Positions 1 to 10,223 of a stretch of DNA of 64,000 nt are shown piece after piece. How positions within the stretch are numbered: position 1 is the first letter of the stretch; each line of letters starts with the position of its first letter. A model generated the notes under the pieces. It was not told where the DNA came from. It did no database searches and saw nothing but the letters and a program-made list of their open reading frames with translations. Made by a program: the position numbers and the translations under genes. This DNA comes from Enchytraeus crypticus (Eukaryota > Annelida > Clitellata > Enchytraeida > Enchytraeidae): positions 304,001-368,000 of the forward strand of contig CAJHZI010000814.1 in assembly GCA_905160935.1 (NCBI GenBank), given 5' to 3'.

Positions 1-290
1 TTCCTAATTTTTTAGACTGTTTTTATTTCACATTTTTCTCAATAGCCAAGTTTCGTATGATTCCTGCTTACTAATATCCTCCTTTCTTAACTACCATGTT
101 TCACAACTATATTTTCGGCACTAAAGTCTTTACAATCTTTATTTTCGTGGATTTCTTGCAACTAAACGATAGTAGTTTTTTCTGTTCCTCTTACTGAAGA
201 TCTCTTTTGGTTCAGAATTTTTACATTTGATTTCGTGTTCCACGTTTCCCATCTTCTGTTATCGGGTTGCTTAAATATAAAAACTATTTA
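1..290 (-). mobile_element. RTE-type LINE fragment, left part of a split copy
   Basis: The first ~180 bases read on the minus strand resemble the C-terminal part of RTE ('craniofacial development protein 2-like') LINEs. The plus strand at 40-150 closely parallels 51600-51720, another minus-strand copy of the same family. Bases 180-290 are less clear. The LINE resumes at 5165 on the far side of an LTR element, which was inserted into it with a CCTGT target duplication. The copy is decayed and has no usable reading frame. Confidence 0.6.
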
Positions 291-295
291 CCTGT

Positions 296-843
296 TTTCA
301 GGAACCCATATATTCTATATATGGAACCCTGTTTCCGTCTACAGTATATTATAGTATAACTGTGAAATAATGTCATCTCGTCTAGCCGTCTAAGTCCTAT
401 TAGAGGACAGGACTCGACAATGTCTGTTTCTGGAAGGTGTACAGAAAGAAGAAGTGGATTAGAACAGTTGATTGGAGGCTACCGTTTAAAAAGTAAATGT
501 AGTAAAGTTAAGTTGTGAACGTTTCATCTTTAAGAGAAGTTATTCAAGAAGTTATTGGTAATTTAATAGATATAGCGGAATTAGAAGATCTATAGGCACA
601 CTGTTTTAATAGAATTATTGTTATATTATTATTATATTTACTTTATACCGTTGTATGCATGTTTGCTATTATTGTCATGTACGTCTGTCATTGTGAAAGT
701 GTGAATGATTTCGTCATATATTTTGTTTAATAATCAATGAATCATGAAAACGAGTTGTTGTGTTTTAAGCTTACCTAATATTTAAGATAGGACCTGTACA
801 CATCCAGTCTATAAAATAAAGATTAGAAATGGATGTCCCTACA
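296..843 (+). repeat. 5' LTR of the pol-less element
   Basis: This LTR is 548 bases long and matches 4374-5164 once the SINE there is ignored. A long block around 390-720 is nearly unchanged. The stretch at 725-770 is replaced in the 3' copy by an AT-rich TTATTTAAGA-type repeat. AATAAA near 813 could serve as a polyadenylation signal, which is inference. Confidence 0.85.
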
Positions 844-844
844 A

Positions 845-856
845 TGGTGCCCAGAC
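845..856 (+). promoter_or_regulatory. Primer-binding site of the LTR element
   Basis: TGGTGCCCAGAC follows the LTR end after one A. Beginning with TGG is expected for pairing to a tRNA CCA end. Which tRNA primes was not determined. Confidence 0.55.
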
Positions 857-1043
857 AAAACATATAGGAATATTAGGTAATGCCATGCGAAAATAAAGTA
901 ATTGTAGTTATTTTGAACATTACAAATGCATATTGAGAAATTAAGGTAGAAGGTGAAGAAATATCGAAGTTATTGAAGATAGTTTTAGAGTGTTTACTGC
1001 TGAATTCTATAATAACTAGTCACGCACAGCTAATAATTTTACG

Positions 1044-2343
1044 TTGAGAACGGTTTTTCTGATGCAATGGAAGGAATCAAATCCGCCAACGGCAGTAAAT
1101 GTCGTATCGAGTTACAACAGTTTTGGCTGTGATTTTGATTCCGTAATTTCTATATCGAAATGTATGAATAACATTGAACTTCTAAATATCATAAAGGAAT
1201 TAGAATATCTGTGGAGTGAAGAGCAAATAACTAGGAGAAATTTTTGGGATGACTATTGTAAATCGATTAGAAAATTCTAAAATTATTCACTGGAGATAGA
1301 GACTTCAGACAATGCATGTAAAACAAATGATTATGTTGTGACGGAGCTCATGAATGAAATGACGCACAGATACTTGCGTTGGACTACATTAGAGACGAGC
1401 ATCAACACAAACAATTTACCTGATAGTGACGATGAATATGATGAAGTATCAAATATAGTTCATGAAGGGGAACAGCATACATTGTATAGTCAGGTTTTTG
1501 ATACTAGTTTATATACACGTGTATTATGGATGCAGGCAATATGCTTTTATAGATTCGCGAAGAAGAGAGAAAATATAGAAGAGACAATGATGATAGGCGT
1601 CGTGAAAAAAGTGAGAAACGTTTCGAAGAAGAGAGAAACATTGGAGAGAAGAATAAAAGCGTTTCGAAGAAGAGAAACAACGTTTGAGAGAAGAAGATGA
1701 TAGAGAAAAGAAGTATCGCGAAGAAGTGAGAAAACGTTGGAGAGAAGAGGACGATAGAGAAGAGAAGCTTCGCGAAGAAGATGAAATTCTCGAAGAAGCG
1801 GATAAAGGGAGGAAAGGAAAAAGTGAAGAAATGTATCATTAGCAAGATAGAAAATATCAATTGGACAGTGGTGAAAGATCACGATGGCAGAGAGATATAA
1901 TATTCAACGCTATGGAAACATTGTTAAATATTCAGGACGATAACAATAAAAATGTTATTAGATCATGCCTTATTCATGCAACGGATATGCATATTGATAT
2001 CAGTAGAACAGAATCGTGTAGACAAACAAATCTCTTGAATTCGATCAGCACAAATGCAGAAAACTGTCTAGATTGTGACAGAGACAATGAAACTACATCT
2101 ACTGAAAACGATAGTAACGATAACGATGTTAACGTAACTCTAACTGATGATGAGGAAATTGTGGACAATACATTTGAATCCACATTAAACGAGTTGCCAA
2201 GAAATGTGAAGAAGCTTGGGATTGAGGAGAGGGAAGTTGATAGCACAAATGACGTAGGTGAAAAACAACGAAAACATGAGAAATTGGATGAACAATTGAT
2301 AACGGATTCTAAGAATGGTGATACGTCGTTAATTAGACAATAG
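1044..2343 (+). pseudogene. Charged, coiled-coil-like Gag-type reading frame, broken
   Basis: Three consecutive open segments (1044-1280, 1338-1700, 1861-2343) lie in the position of gag. The stretch from about 1555 to 1840 is a repetitive run of Arg, Glu and Lys (motifs such as REEDDREEK and RRETTFERRR) that would form a long charged helix or coiled coil. The underlying DNA is a degenerate GAAGAAGAGAGAAA-type repeat. The segment at 1861-2343 is acidic, with many Asp, Asn and Thr residues. A frame change near 1700 and several stops break the frame. No zinc knuckle, protease or polymerase motif is present. I cannot assign it to a family; the Gag idea rests on position and composition only. Confidence 0.45.
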
Positions 2344-2434
2344 CAGGCGCCAGTCGGTGCGCCTTTATCCGTTATGGATGAACTCATAAAATAAGAAATC
2401 AATTTTAATACAACTTCACTACATGACGACGATC

Positions 2435-3406
2435 TCCGTGATAATATACCAGAATATTTTAATGTAACTGTAAATGATTATCAAACCGAGGAAATAATAA
2501 AACTGATAAACCTGAAATAAGAAATGACGATAAAATAATTATATATGATGTAACTAATGTTACAGAAAGTGATCGTGATAATACGAACATGAACAGCATA
2601 GTTTAACTGACGAACGATGAGTGGGTTGGTGAATTCTTTGATTGGAATATTGAGAGTGCCTTAGGCATTAGTGATGATATGTCGAGAGGTGATACGCATA
2701 TAGTGGATTTAATTGAAAATCAGCACATATCTGAATATATCACTATCAGTGACGAGTTAATTATATCACAGAAGGAGGCATACAGAGTAGATGATGGGTG
2801 TATTGTTGATCCAGAGATGATGACAGATAAACGATACAAGAGATATGTTAACGCCAGCTGAATGCATTGTGATCGGCAAAGGCATTCAACAAGATATCAG
2901 AAAAGTTTCAGGAGGAAGAAGTTACATTCAATGAGGTCAGCTCAGATGTTCGTGGAGGCGACGACGGCCTATTATGTCTATTAGAACAAGAAAGTCCTAA
3001 CGTGGAAGCTTCGTTAGTGCAGCGTACAGTGAAATCTAGTGAGGACAACATAACGCCAACAGATAATTCGAAGATAAAATGTGTTAGCGAAATAGCATAT
3101 TTATCGAACCATTTAACAGGACATCGGCACACACCTATACCGGCCAAAATGAGCTATGAACAAGGAAAAAGTATGACTAAAAATACTCTGACGTTGTCCC
3201 GTTCTATTGCTATGAGAAAATTTTTTGCAATAACAAGCACAAGATCAGTACAGATGAGCGAGATATTCATCAGGATACTGTTAGTAGGACTGTGGTTTGT
3301 TAAGTTTTGTTCAAGATTTGTTTTCATAAACATTAAAGTAGGCCTGTCATATACAACGAAAATGCTAAATAGTCAAGTAATTGACATGAATGTGTTCAGG
3401 ATTTGA
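2435..3406 (+). pseudogene. Second degenerate coding stretch of the LTR element
   Basis: Open segments at 2679-2861 and 3002-3406 continue the acidic style of the upstream frame. The later one ends in a hydrophobic run (around 3265-3350) that could be a membrane segment. No catalytic motif of a retroelement polymerase is visible. It may be the tail of the gag-like protein or an env-like remnant; the sequence does not decide. From 3407 to 4373 I see only AT-rich non-coding sequence leading to the purine tract before the 3' LTR. Confidence 0.3.
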
Positions 3407-4373
3407 TTATGTATGATTTTTGCACATGTTTTACATTACGACTATATGGAGTTACTTACATCATACTTGTATTTGTTGAAAACTTGGTTATTGGTGACAA
3501 TCTTCAAAGAAGCAGTGCTAGCAAAAACCGACATGGCAGCAAAATGTATGGTTCAACTCAAATGCATGGTTCTTAAGACTTAATAAATTATATTAGTATT
3601 GTTTGAAATCATTGATGGTCAATAAATAATACAATCCGTTTGGACAACGGATGATACGAGAAGTAGCGTAATCTAGTGAGCTTTTGTCGATTAATTAGTT
3701 AAATATAAATCTGCGTAGAGTAGAGGCATTGAAGTCCCCATAGTAGAGTAAATTTATGTAAAATAGAGGCACTGAAGTGAGTCCTCATAGTAGAGTAAAT
3801 GATGTACAGCAGAGTAGTTAGTGTAAGTTCTTGATTTATTAAGGCTGTTCGATTTATTCAGGCCTATGGAATAGGCACTTTACACATGCTGTATATGATA
3901 ATGGAAATTGTAGAATTTAGGACAAGAGATATTTAAGGTTTATAGGTAACATGTATTAGTTGAATTGGCTTTGGCATGTGATATGAAATGTATTGTGAAA
4001 TTGTATTGCGTTTCTGTGCCTAAATATTAAGAAATTATGAAATTGGAAGACGTAATTTAATTTTGAATTGTTTGACATTAGTGTTACTAATGTTGATGTT
4101 AATGTTGTTACTAATTAATTAGTGCTAATAATAGTGTTGCTAAAAAAAATTTGATTTTACATTGTGTTGTATAATCATTATTACGGTAACGAAATATGAT
4201 GAGTTGTATAATTGTGCATTGGATTAGCATTTATTATTGTTGAAAATAACTATATTGTGTGCATTTGTTCTCTCTATTGAAATCGCAGAATTCGTTATAT
4301 TGTTTATAAAATACGTTGCTTTTCTACGCAAGTTTTGAGTTCTTTAGTTTATAAAAACAAAAACTGGTGGGGG

Positions 4374-4468
4374 TGTCAGGAACCCATATATTCTATATAT
4401 GGAACCCTGTTTCCGTCTACAGTATATTATAGTACAACCGTGAAATAATGTCATCTCGTCTAGCCGTC

Positions 4469-4511
<43 letters not shown>

Positions 4512-5164
4512 CCAAATTATAGTGAAATGATCAACTACGTTGATATCCATCACTTTTTAATACCACATGTTAAATCCGTTAGGCAATTTTGTTCATTTTC
4601 CGTGTATCCAGTCCAGTGAATGCCCGAGATTTTACTCTCAGATCAGCGCGGTTGGGATTCGAACTCACGAGGATTCAATTCACTTCAGGAATCGAAGTCC
4701 TATTAGAGGACAGGACTCGACCAATGTCTGTTTCTGGAAGGTGAACAGAAGGAAGAAGTGGATTAGAACAGTTGATAGGAGGCCACCGTTTAGGAAGTAA
4801 ATGTAGTAAAGTTAAGGTGTGAACATTTCATCTTTAAAAGAAGTTATTCGAGAAGTTATTGGTAATTTAATAGATGTAGCGGAATTAGGAGATCTATAGG
4901 CACACTGTTTTAATAGGATTATTGTTATATTATTATTATATTTACTTTATACCGTTGTATGCATGTTTGCTATTATTGTCATGTACGTCTGTCATTGTGA
5001 AAGTGTGAATAATTTTGTCATATATTTTGTTTAATAATCATTATTTAAGATATTTGTATATTATTTAAGACATTATTTTAAGATTATTTTAATAATCGTT
5101 ATTTAAGATAGGACCTTTACACATCCAGTCAATAAAATATAGATTAGAAATGAATTTCCCTACA
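4374..5164 (+). repeat. 3' LTR of the pol-less element, interrupted by a SINE
   Basis: This is the counterpart of 296-843, beginning TGTCAGG at 4374 and ending CCCTACA at 5164. It is longer than the 5' LTR because a 220-base SINE sits at 4472-4691 and because 5040-5100 carries an expanded TTATTTAAGA-like stretch. Confidence 0.85.
4472..4691 (-). mobile_element. tRNA-type SINE inserted in the 3' LTR
   Basis: The 5' LTR lacks this block, so it is a later insertion. TCGAA flanks it on both sides (4467-4471 and 4692-4696). Read on the minus strand it has a B-box-like GAGTTCGAATCCC near its start and ends in an (ATT)n tail, seen on the plus strand as the AATAAT run at 4472-4510. A polymerase III box plus a simple-repeat tail is the normal design of a SINE mobilised by a LINE. 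No clear A box is visible, so the head may be truncated. Confidence 0.75.
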
Positions 5165-5465
5165 CCTGTACAAAGTTCATACCGTCTACTTTGATTTTCT
5201 TGATATTAATTATCTTTCTTTACTTTGATGCTGTGATGTTCAGGCCATCTATTAGTTTCTGTCCCGCTTCGCTACTTAGAATCAGGCCTTAATCATCGGC
5301 AAATTTTACATCTTTCATAACTTAACCTCCAATTATTCCTTCTTTAATTAATTTTTAATGTTATTATTGATTCCATTTTCAATGTTATCTATTGCTTCCA
5401 TTATCATTGCCTCTGCTTAAATGTTAAATAGAAGTGGTGATAAGCAACAAAATATTCTTACTCCT
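5165..5465 (-). mobile_element. RTE-type LINE fragment, right part of the split copy
   Basis: On the minus strand this reads as a heavily mutated reverse transcriptase segment around the LLFNI...AEAMI motif (compare LLFNIYAEAMMEV in the copy near 42945), with many stops. Together with 1-290 it is the LINE into which the LTR element jumped. Confidence 0.55.
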
Positions 5466-5469
5466 CTTA

Positions 5470-5757
5470 ACATAACATAACGGCACACTGGGTCAGGAGC
5501 ACAGATGCTTGTTTAAGACCCATTTCCTCCTTCCTCTCCATGGTTATTAGTAATCGTTGCCTTTTGATGGCGCATCAATTGCAGCCGGCGTAGATTTAAG
5601 AATATCTTTCCATCATTCTGGGATTTTTTCCTTCCTAAGCTTTTACCAACATTCGGTCTTCCAAGGTGGTCACCCACAAAGTACTAACCGAGGTCGATGC
5701 AGCTTAACTTCGGTGATTGACGCGCAACTAAACCAAGTGCGCTAATCCCGCCGTAAT
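5470..5757 (-). mobile_element. 5S rRNA-derived SINE
   Basis: Read on the minus strand, 5745 to about 5650 contains ATCACCGAAGTTAAG, then TTAGTACTT and GGTGACC, in the order and spacing of 5S rRNA with its internal polymerase III boxes. The match is imperfect and the rest of the unit is unrelated to 5S, continuing to an ATGTT-type end near 5470. A functional 5S gene is unlikely because key stem positions have changed and the upstream quarter is poor. 5S-headed SINEs are a known class (SINE3). The exact body end is uncertain. Confidence 0.7.
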
Positions 5758-5822
5758 CTTCATCTTCCATCGCAGTTATTGTAATAAAATGTAAATAGAA
5801 ACTTGAAATACTTACTTGATAC

Positions 5823-6040
5823 ACACGACACAGGTCTGCATGATGCATGATGCTGAAATGTCACAACTAGCCATCACTTGATTCACAATAAAAACGTGAT
5901 ATGCAATAAGGTATCTATAAAAATTGAAACTTTAAATACTTATTATAGATACCTTATTGCATATCACGTTTTTATTGTGAATCAAGTGATGGCTAGTTGT
6001 GATATTTCAGCGTCATGCATCATGCAGGCCTGTGTCGTGT
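5823..6040. repeat. Near-perfect inverted repeat, 98-bp arms, 22-bp loop
   Basis: 5823-5920 and 5943-6040 are reverse complements with only about three mismatches by eye. Transcription of either strand would give a long hairpin. It sits directly beside an RTE LINE tail. It could be a foldback element, or a palindromic duplication made when a nick was repaired. Confidence 0.9.
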
Positions 6041-6335
6041 TTATCTCTCTTAGCGCATTGCCTATTGGCTGGTCCATGGCATATAACTCCTCCAGTTAAT
6101 TCTATCTTGTGCCATTGTCTTCATATTAACATATCAACAACGTTATTAAGATATGATAATGCATGTTAGATTTTGATAAATACCTTTTGATTCATGTAAA
6201 GATTAATTATTAATATTCTACAGGCCATTCCAATTTCTCTCAAAATTCCAAAAAACTTCATCCAGTTTACCCTGTTAAACGCCTCAAAATCACAAAGCAT
6301 ATAAAACCTCACTTCCCTGCTTTAAGCTGCGTTAT
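6041..6335 (-). mobile_element. RTE LINE 3' tail and reverse transcriptase fragments
   Basis: 6041-6110 matches the 3' end of RTE copies seen at 44985-45010 and 55745-55790 (around the GTCCATGGTATATAAC motif). 6190-6335 on the minus strand reads as a reverse transcriptase block (DFEAFNRVNW) with a length defect. Both are short relics. Confidence 0.6.
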
Positions 6336-6639
6336 TGCCGTGTTATTTCCGGCGCACTGTAGAATGGACCAAGCGTAGGCAAATAGCACATATCGTAGAA
6401 GGCGACTAAACAGGAATTGGAGGAATGCAAACAACGACCTCATCTAGCAGCATAATTATCTCCGTGATGATTATTATTGAGATTGTTATTATTAACAACG
6501 AAAACTTAATAGCAGTGTCATGGCCGAAATCGGTCTTCGAGACTACTTTACAGAGAGAGTTCAATAATAATAAACTAAATAAAATAGAAAATGAAAATAA
6601 AAATAAAAATCATATGGCAAATAACTACAAAGATAAAGG

Positions 6640-7195
6640 CCCTCAGTCCTGTGCACCCCCTACGTTGGGAGAAGATGCGAAGAATGCCACGGTCTGTCTG
6701 CACCTTGCATGCCTCACTGATACGTCATAGGCTTTGCATTCCAAGAGCGCCAAGACATTTAGTATAGACACTTGGAATGTAAAAATCATTTGAACAAGAG
6801 AAACGTTAGAAAATATTAAGTGCGAAATGAATAGGACGGCAATTAGTATTTTGGGATTGAAGTGAGATAAAACGCAGAGATTTCATGACTCATGTGTATA
6901 GTGATTTATTCTGGAGGACACAAATACCAAAAAGGAGTGGCAGTAGTATTAGACAAAAATTTAAGCGAAATATTAACTATAATAGTAGGGCCTATAGTTC
7001 AGTGAACGAGCGATATTGATCAAAATTCATGCGGAACCGGTAGATTTAGTTATCATTCAGTTGCATATGACCACATCAGATGCCCAAGATCAGGAAATAT
7101 AAGGTATATATCATAGTTAAGAAGAACTGATAAATGAAGAGAGTGATACAGATCAAGTGATTGTTATGGGAGATTGGAATGCGGTGGTGGGTAAA
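6640..7195 (+). mobile_element. RTE LINE 5' region and endonuclease fragment
   Basis: 6640-6760 resembles the leader found at 43260-43450. 6765-7195 follows the endonuclease-domain order of that copy (a DTWNV start, then a RSGS stretch, then an MGDWNAVVG-like block), but with several frame changes and stops. The reading frame is lost. Confidence 0.6.
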
Positions 7196-7400
7196 GTTAA
7201 GGTTTCAAACAAAACAAGGCCCTGATAATGTTCCTGCGTTGATTTTTAAGTCTTTAGCATTTCAACTACTTCGTTCGCTGTCAGTTCTCTTCAATATAGT
7301 TATGCAAACAGCTATTGTCCAACATATATGGAAATCTTGTATCTTTATACCAATTTTTAACAAAGGTCCTTCCTCTAGCCCAAATAATAATAACACAGGT
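7195..7400 (+). mobile_element. CR1-like reverse transcriptase fragment
   Basis: The open frame around 7161-7484 contains QGPDNVPALIFKSLAF and HIWKSCIFIPIF, matching the start of a CR1/jockey-type reverse transcriptase domain. It joins the RTE endonuclease fragment abruptly at about 7195, so the open frame is chimeric. 7400-7630 holds nothing I recognise. Confidence 0.6.
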
Positions 7401-7629
7401 CAACAAATTGAAAGGTTTTTTTCTCATCAGAGATTAAAATATACTTTTCTTAAGTACTTTTTGGCGCTGATTACAAATCTGTAGCCATAATTTTCCAGCA
7501 CGTATAGTTTTTGAGTTATGATCGATTTAACTTTAACAATACTAAGCTTAGAATAAACGCATAAGCATAAGTTTGTAGTTCATTTTCTTACAACACCTTT
7601 CAGTCAAAACAAATAAAAATATGCGAAAC

Positions 7630-8671
7630 TGATCTCATTTGTCACTCACCACATCTTCTATTGTCATGGAATGAATGGTACTTAATTATAACCGTTGTGC
7701 GTACGATTTTCTCTTGTGTGATTGGTTTGGATTATCTCGGTGCAACATCCAGCAGTGTGCCATCATTCTCTCATTCCAGAAGCCTTGATAACGATTTTCC
7801 ATTCCTTTTATATCTTGGTGGAACCGCTCACCCTGTTCATCACCGACTGCGCGGTTTTTCCAAGGTTTTCTGGGGAGAAATCTAGGTGTGAATGCAAAAA
7901 ATGAATCTTCAAAGACATTCTACCATCCATCTCTTTGTAAGCAACTAGCAAATTCTGGATTCCTTGTCTGTAGTTCGGAGACTTATTGTTTCCTAAGAAG
8001 TTTTTACAAATTCATCTGAAGGCTTGCCATGCTTTTCGTTCTGAGGTATTGAGACTTCTATTGAAGTTACCATCTCTCAAAATCTCCCTAATCTGAGGTC
8101 CTACAAAGATACCCTCCTTCAGTTTTGCGGAGCTAACTCTAGGGAATTTCTCAATCAGATATTGATATCCTCTGGAATTTGACTTTCCCATCGCTTTCAC
8201 GAAGTTTCTCATTAACCCAAGTTTAATATGGAGAGGTGGAATGAAAATCTTGTTGAAATTAATGAACGGCTTTGCTTTGACACTTTCTTTTCCTGGCCCG
8301 TATGTGATTCGGAGCCGACACTCGTGTGTGGTAGTGATCATCAGTAGCGCGGCTGTCCCACAGGCACCAAATTACGTTGATGCTACAAACATAGCAGTCC
8401 GCATGATGATCTCTGGCTCTCTCCATACCATAGGCATATCGAAAGGCAAGGAAGGCTCCCTTTTGTTTATCCTGTCGCGTAAACCATTTGAACAAGCAGT
8501 GCATATGATATGTGGCACCCAAACCTTATCTTGGTCTCCAAATGGACAGCCGAAGTACGCTCCGTAAAGTTTTCGAATATCCTTCGTAATAGTTCTCTTT
8601 TGCGACTTTGGAGTGAGTGAACCACACACAGAGCAAAATGTATCCGGATGATTTCTACATTCTCGAGGCAT
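7630..8671 (-). pseudogene. Broken, internally deleted copy of the MPREC...HPDxFC repeat protein family
   Basis: Starting at 8671 on the minus strand the frame gives MPRECRNHPDTFCSVCG, then paired-Cys motifs (HIICTAC) and PMVWREP, and in a shifted frame DCYVCS. It then jumps to CLWDSR, continues with PPLHIKLGLMRNFVKAM and GIFVGPQIR, and ends near 7650 with a GERFHQDI...RYQGFW motif. This order is that of a widespread, intron-poor protein family encoded by multicopy loci in arthropod and other genomes, which I recognise by sequence but cannot assign a biochemical role. Full-length members have several hundred residues between the WREP and CLWDSR blocks. Most of that is absent here, and frameshifts and stops separate the remaining parts. 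A zinc-binding N-terminus is suggested by the cysteines. Confidence 0.7.
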
Positions 8672-9007
8672 ATTGAGTGATTTTACTTATGAATATAAAC
8701 TCAAGATGGTTGTTAATTTACATAATGACGTCATGTGGAAGTTCCCAATTACAAAGACTATGAAGAAAAAATTTAATCGAGGTCCGTATAGGTCAATGCG
8801 TACGTAACAAACCTGCAGAAAATTGCGAATAATGTAAAAATATAATCTGCCTCATCACAAAAACTAGACGTGATAGAGAACAACTGCTTGCATATTTAGA
8901 ATCAGCGTCGAAAATCCTATATAGATGACCCAATAATTTGCTTGATTCTTCTTCTTATCGTGTCCTTATACAGCATTAATCCAGCGTCTGACACATTTTT
9001 CGCCCGA

Positions 9008-9478
9008 TCAATAAACTCTGAAATCCTCACGCGTGACCCCCTCACCGGTCAAGTTGCAGTTCATTAAATGATTAACGTCCTCCTCCTCCAGGCCGCATTC
9101 ACATATTGTAGAAACATTATAGTAACCCCAGCGGCTTATTGCAACCTTTGTCCGACCGACACCTGTCCTAAATCTATTTAAGCATAACCAGGTTCGTCGA
9201 TCCTCATCGCACCCACACGGAAGACTTTCTGATGCTTTTACATATATTTTATCCTCTGGAACTGATTGGAGATGTTCTCTCCACATCTGGAGACGAGATT
9301 GTTCCATTGACTGAGTTAATGGTGACACGGAATTTAAGAAGGTGGGCCTTGATTTGAGTCGCGATCTCCGAGGATTTTCACGATGTAATGGATGTCGTTG
9401 ATCCTGTTCTTGTCTACTTCTTTCAGCTTGGCTAGCGACATTACGTCTGATGGCTGGTGGTGCTATGCCAGAGAGCAA
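9008..9478 (-). pseudogene. Jockey ORF2: C-terminal domain
   Basis: The frame includes HPLHRENPRRSRLKSR, TWLCLNRFRTGVGRTK and CECGLEEEDVNHLMNC, the Cys/His-containing tail that ends jockey-clade ORF2 proteins. Between 9480 and 9849 the homology continues in mixed frames. It ends about 70 bases before the element's 3' end. Confidence 0.75.
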
Positions 9479-9848
9479 GTACAGTCTGTCCTACCTTGTT
9501 GGTTTCAGGCAACCTGTTATATGACGACACGCAGCATTAAGAGCACTGCCAATTGTATGGGCATGTGTGGAGCGACCCCAAACAGCGCAGGCATACTCGG
9601 CGCTAGAGTAGCAGAGGGCCAATGCTGTGTTGGCCTTTGCACCCCAATGAGTGTTCGCCAGTTTTCCTAATATTGAAGTTCTTGTACTGACTGCTTGAAA
9701 CTCAGAGTCCTATCTAAAGTTACACCAAGGTATACTGGGTGTGTACAGTGTTGTAGTTCTACACCTTCCCATGTAACTTTAAGCTCCTTACTAGCATCCT
9801 TATTTTTTAAATGAAAGGCGTACACTTGTGTTTTGGTAGGATTAGGTT

Positions 9849-10223
9849 TTACTGATTTTCCACATAATATACCGACAGTGATTCTAGGACTTCATTTAGT
9901 CGTTTTTCAATGTCACTGAAATTCTTAGACTGATATGCAGAACAGTTGTCATCAGCATAGATGAAACTTCTGGTATTCTGCATAATTGGCTGATCATTCG
10001 TGTAGATGTTGAACAGAATAGGCGCTAAAACACTCCCTTGAGGAAGACCATTCTGCTGCTTCCTCCATCGGCTCTTTGGATGACCTCCCAGTTCAACATA
10101 GAAACGACGATTCGTTAGGAGTTGTGGGATGAATTTAGTCAATTTATAATCCTTCGTTATGTTGTAAAACTTTGTGATGAGTCGTCTATGGCACACAGTG
10201 TCGTATGTAGCTGACAGATCCAC
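9849..10223 (-). pseudogene. Jockey ORF2: reverse transcriptase palm with YADD
   Basis: This segment carries DLSATYDTV, then NGLPQGSVLAPILFNIYTND and FIYADDNCS, which are the successive palm motifs of jockey-type reverse transcriptases. The two catalytic Asp residues of YADD are kept. It is out of frame with the upstream segment, overlapping it at 10157-10223, which points to a single small indel. Confidence 0.85.

Larger units (their letters stand above)
296..5164 (+). mobile_element. LTR retrotransposon without pol, nested in an RTE LINE
   Basis: Two direct repeats, 296-843 and 4374-5164, flank a 3.5-kb interior. The 3' copy begins TGTCAGG and ends CCCTACA, and the 5' copy differs at its second base. 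CCTGT occurs directly before (291-295) and after (5165-5169), an exact 5-bp target duplication as in Ty3/gypsy and BEL/Pao elements. A primer-binding-like TGGTGCCCAG follows the 5' LTR at 845, and a G-rich tract (GGTGGGGG) precedes the 3' LTR. The interior shows only charged, Gag-like reading frames; no protease, reverse transcriptase or integrase motif is visible. By eye the LTRs differ at about 4% of aligned bases, so the insertion is not recent. I infer a non-autonomous or internally deleted element. Confidence 0.85.

Noticed and set aside
1504-1882. Phe/Leu/Ser-rich minus-strand open frames
   Set aside because: They are the complement of the Arg/Glu-coding GAAGAGAG repeat on the plus strand.
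4344-4553. Frame with a run of isoleucines
   Set aside because: It is the translation of the SINE's (ATT)n tail and LTR sequence.
5640-5757. Functional 5S rRNA gene
   Set aside because: Several conserved positions are changed, the 5' quarter is poor, and the sequence continues as a SINE-like body.
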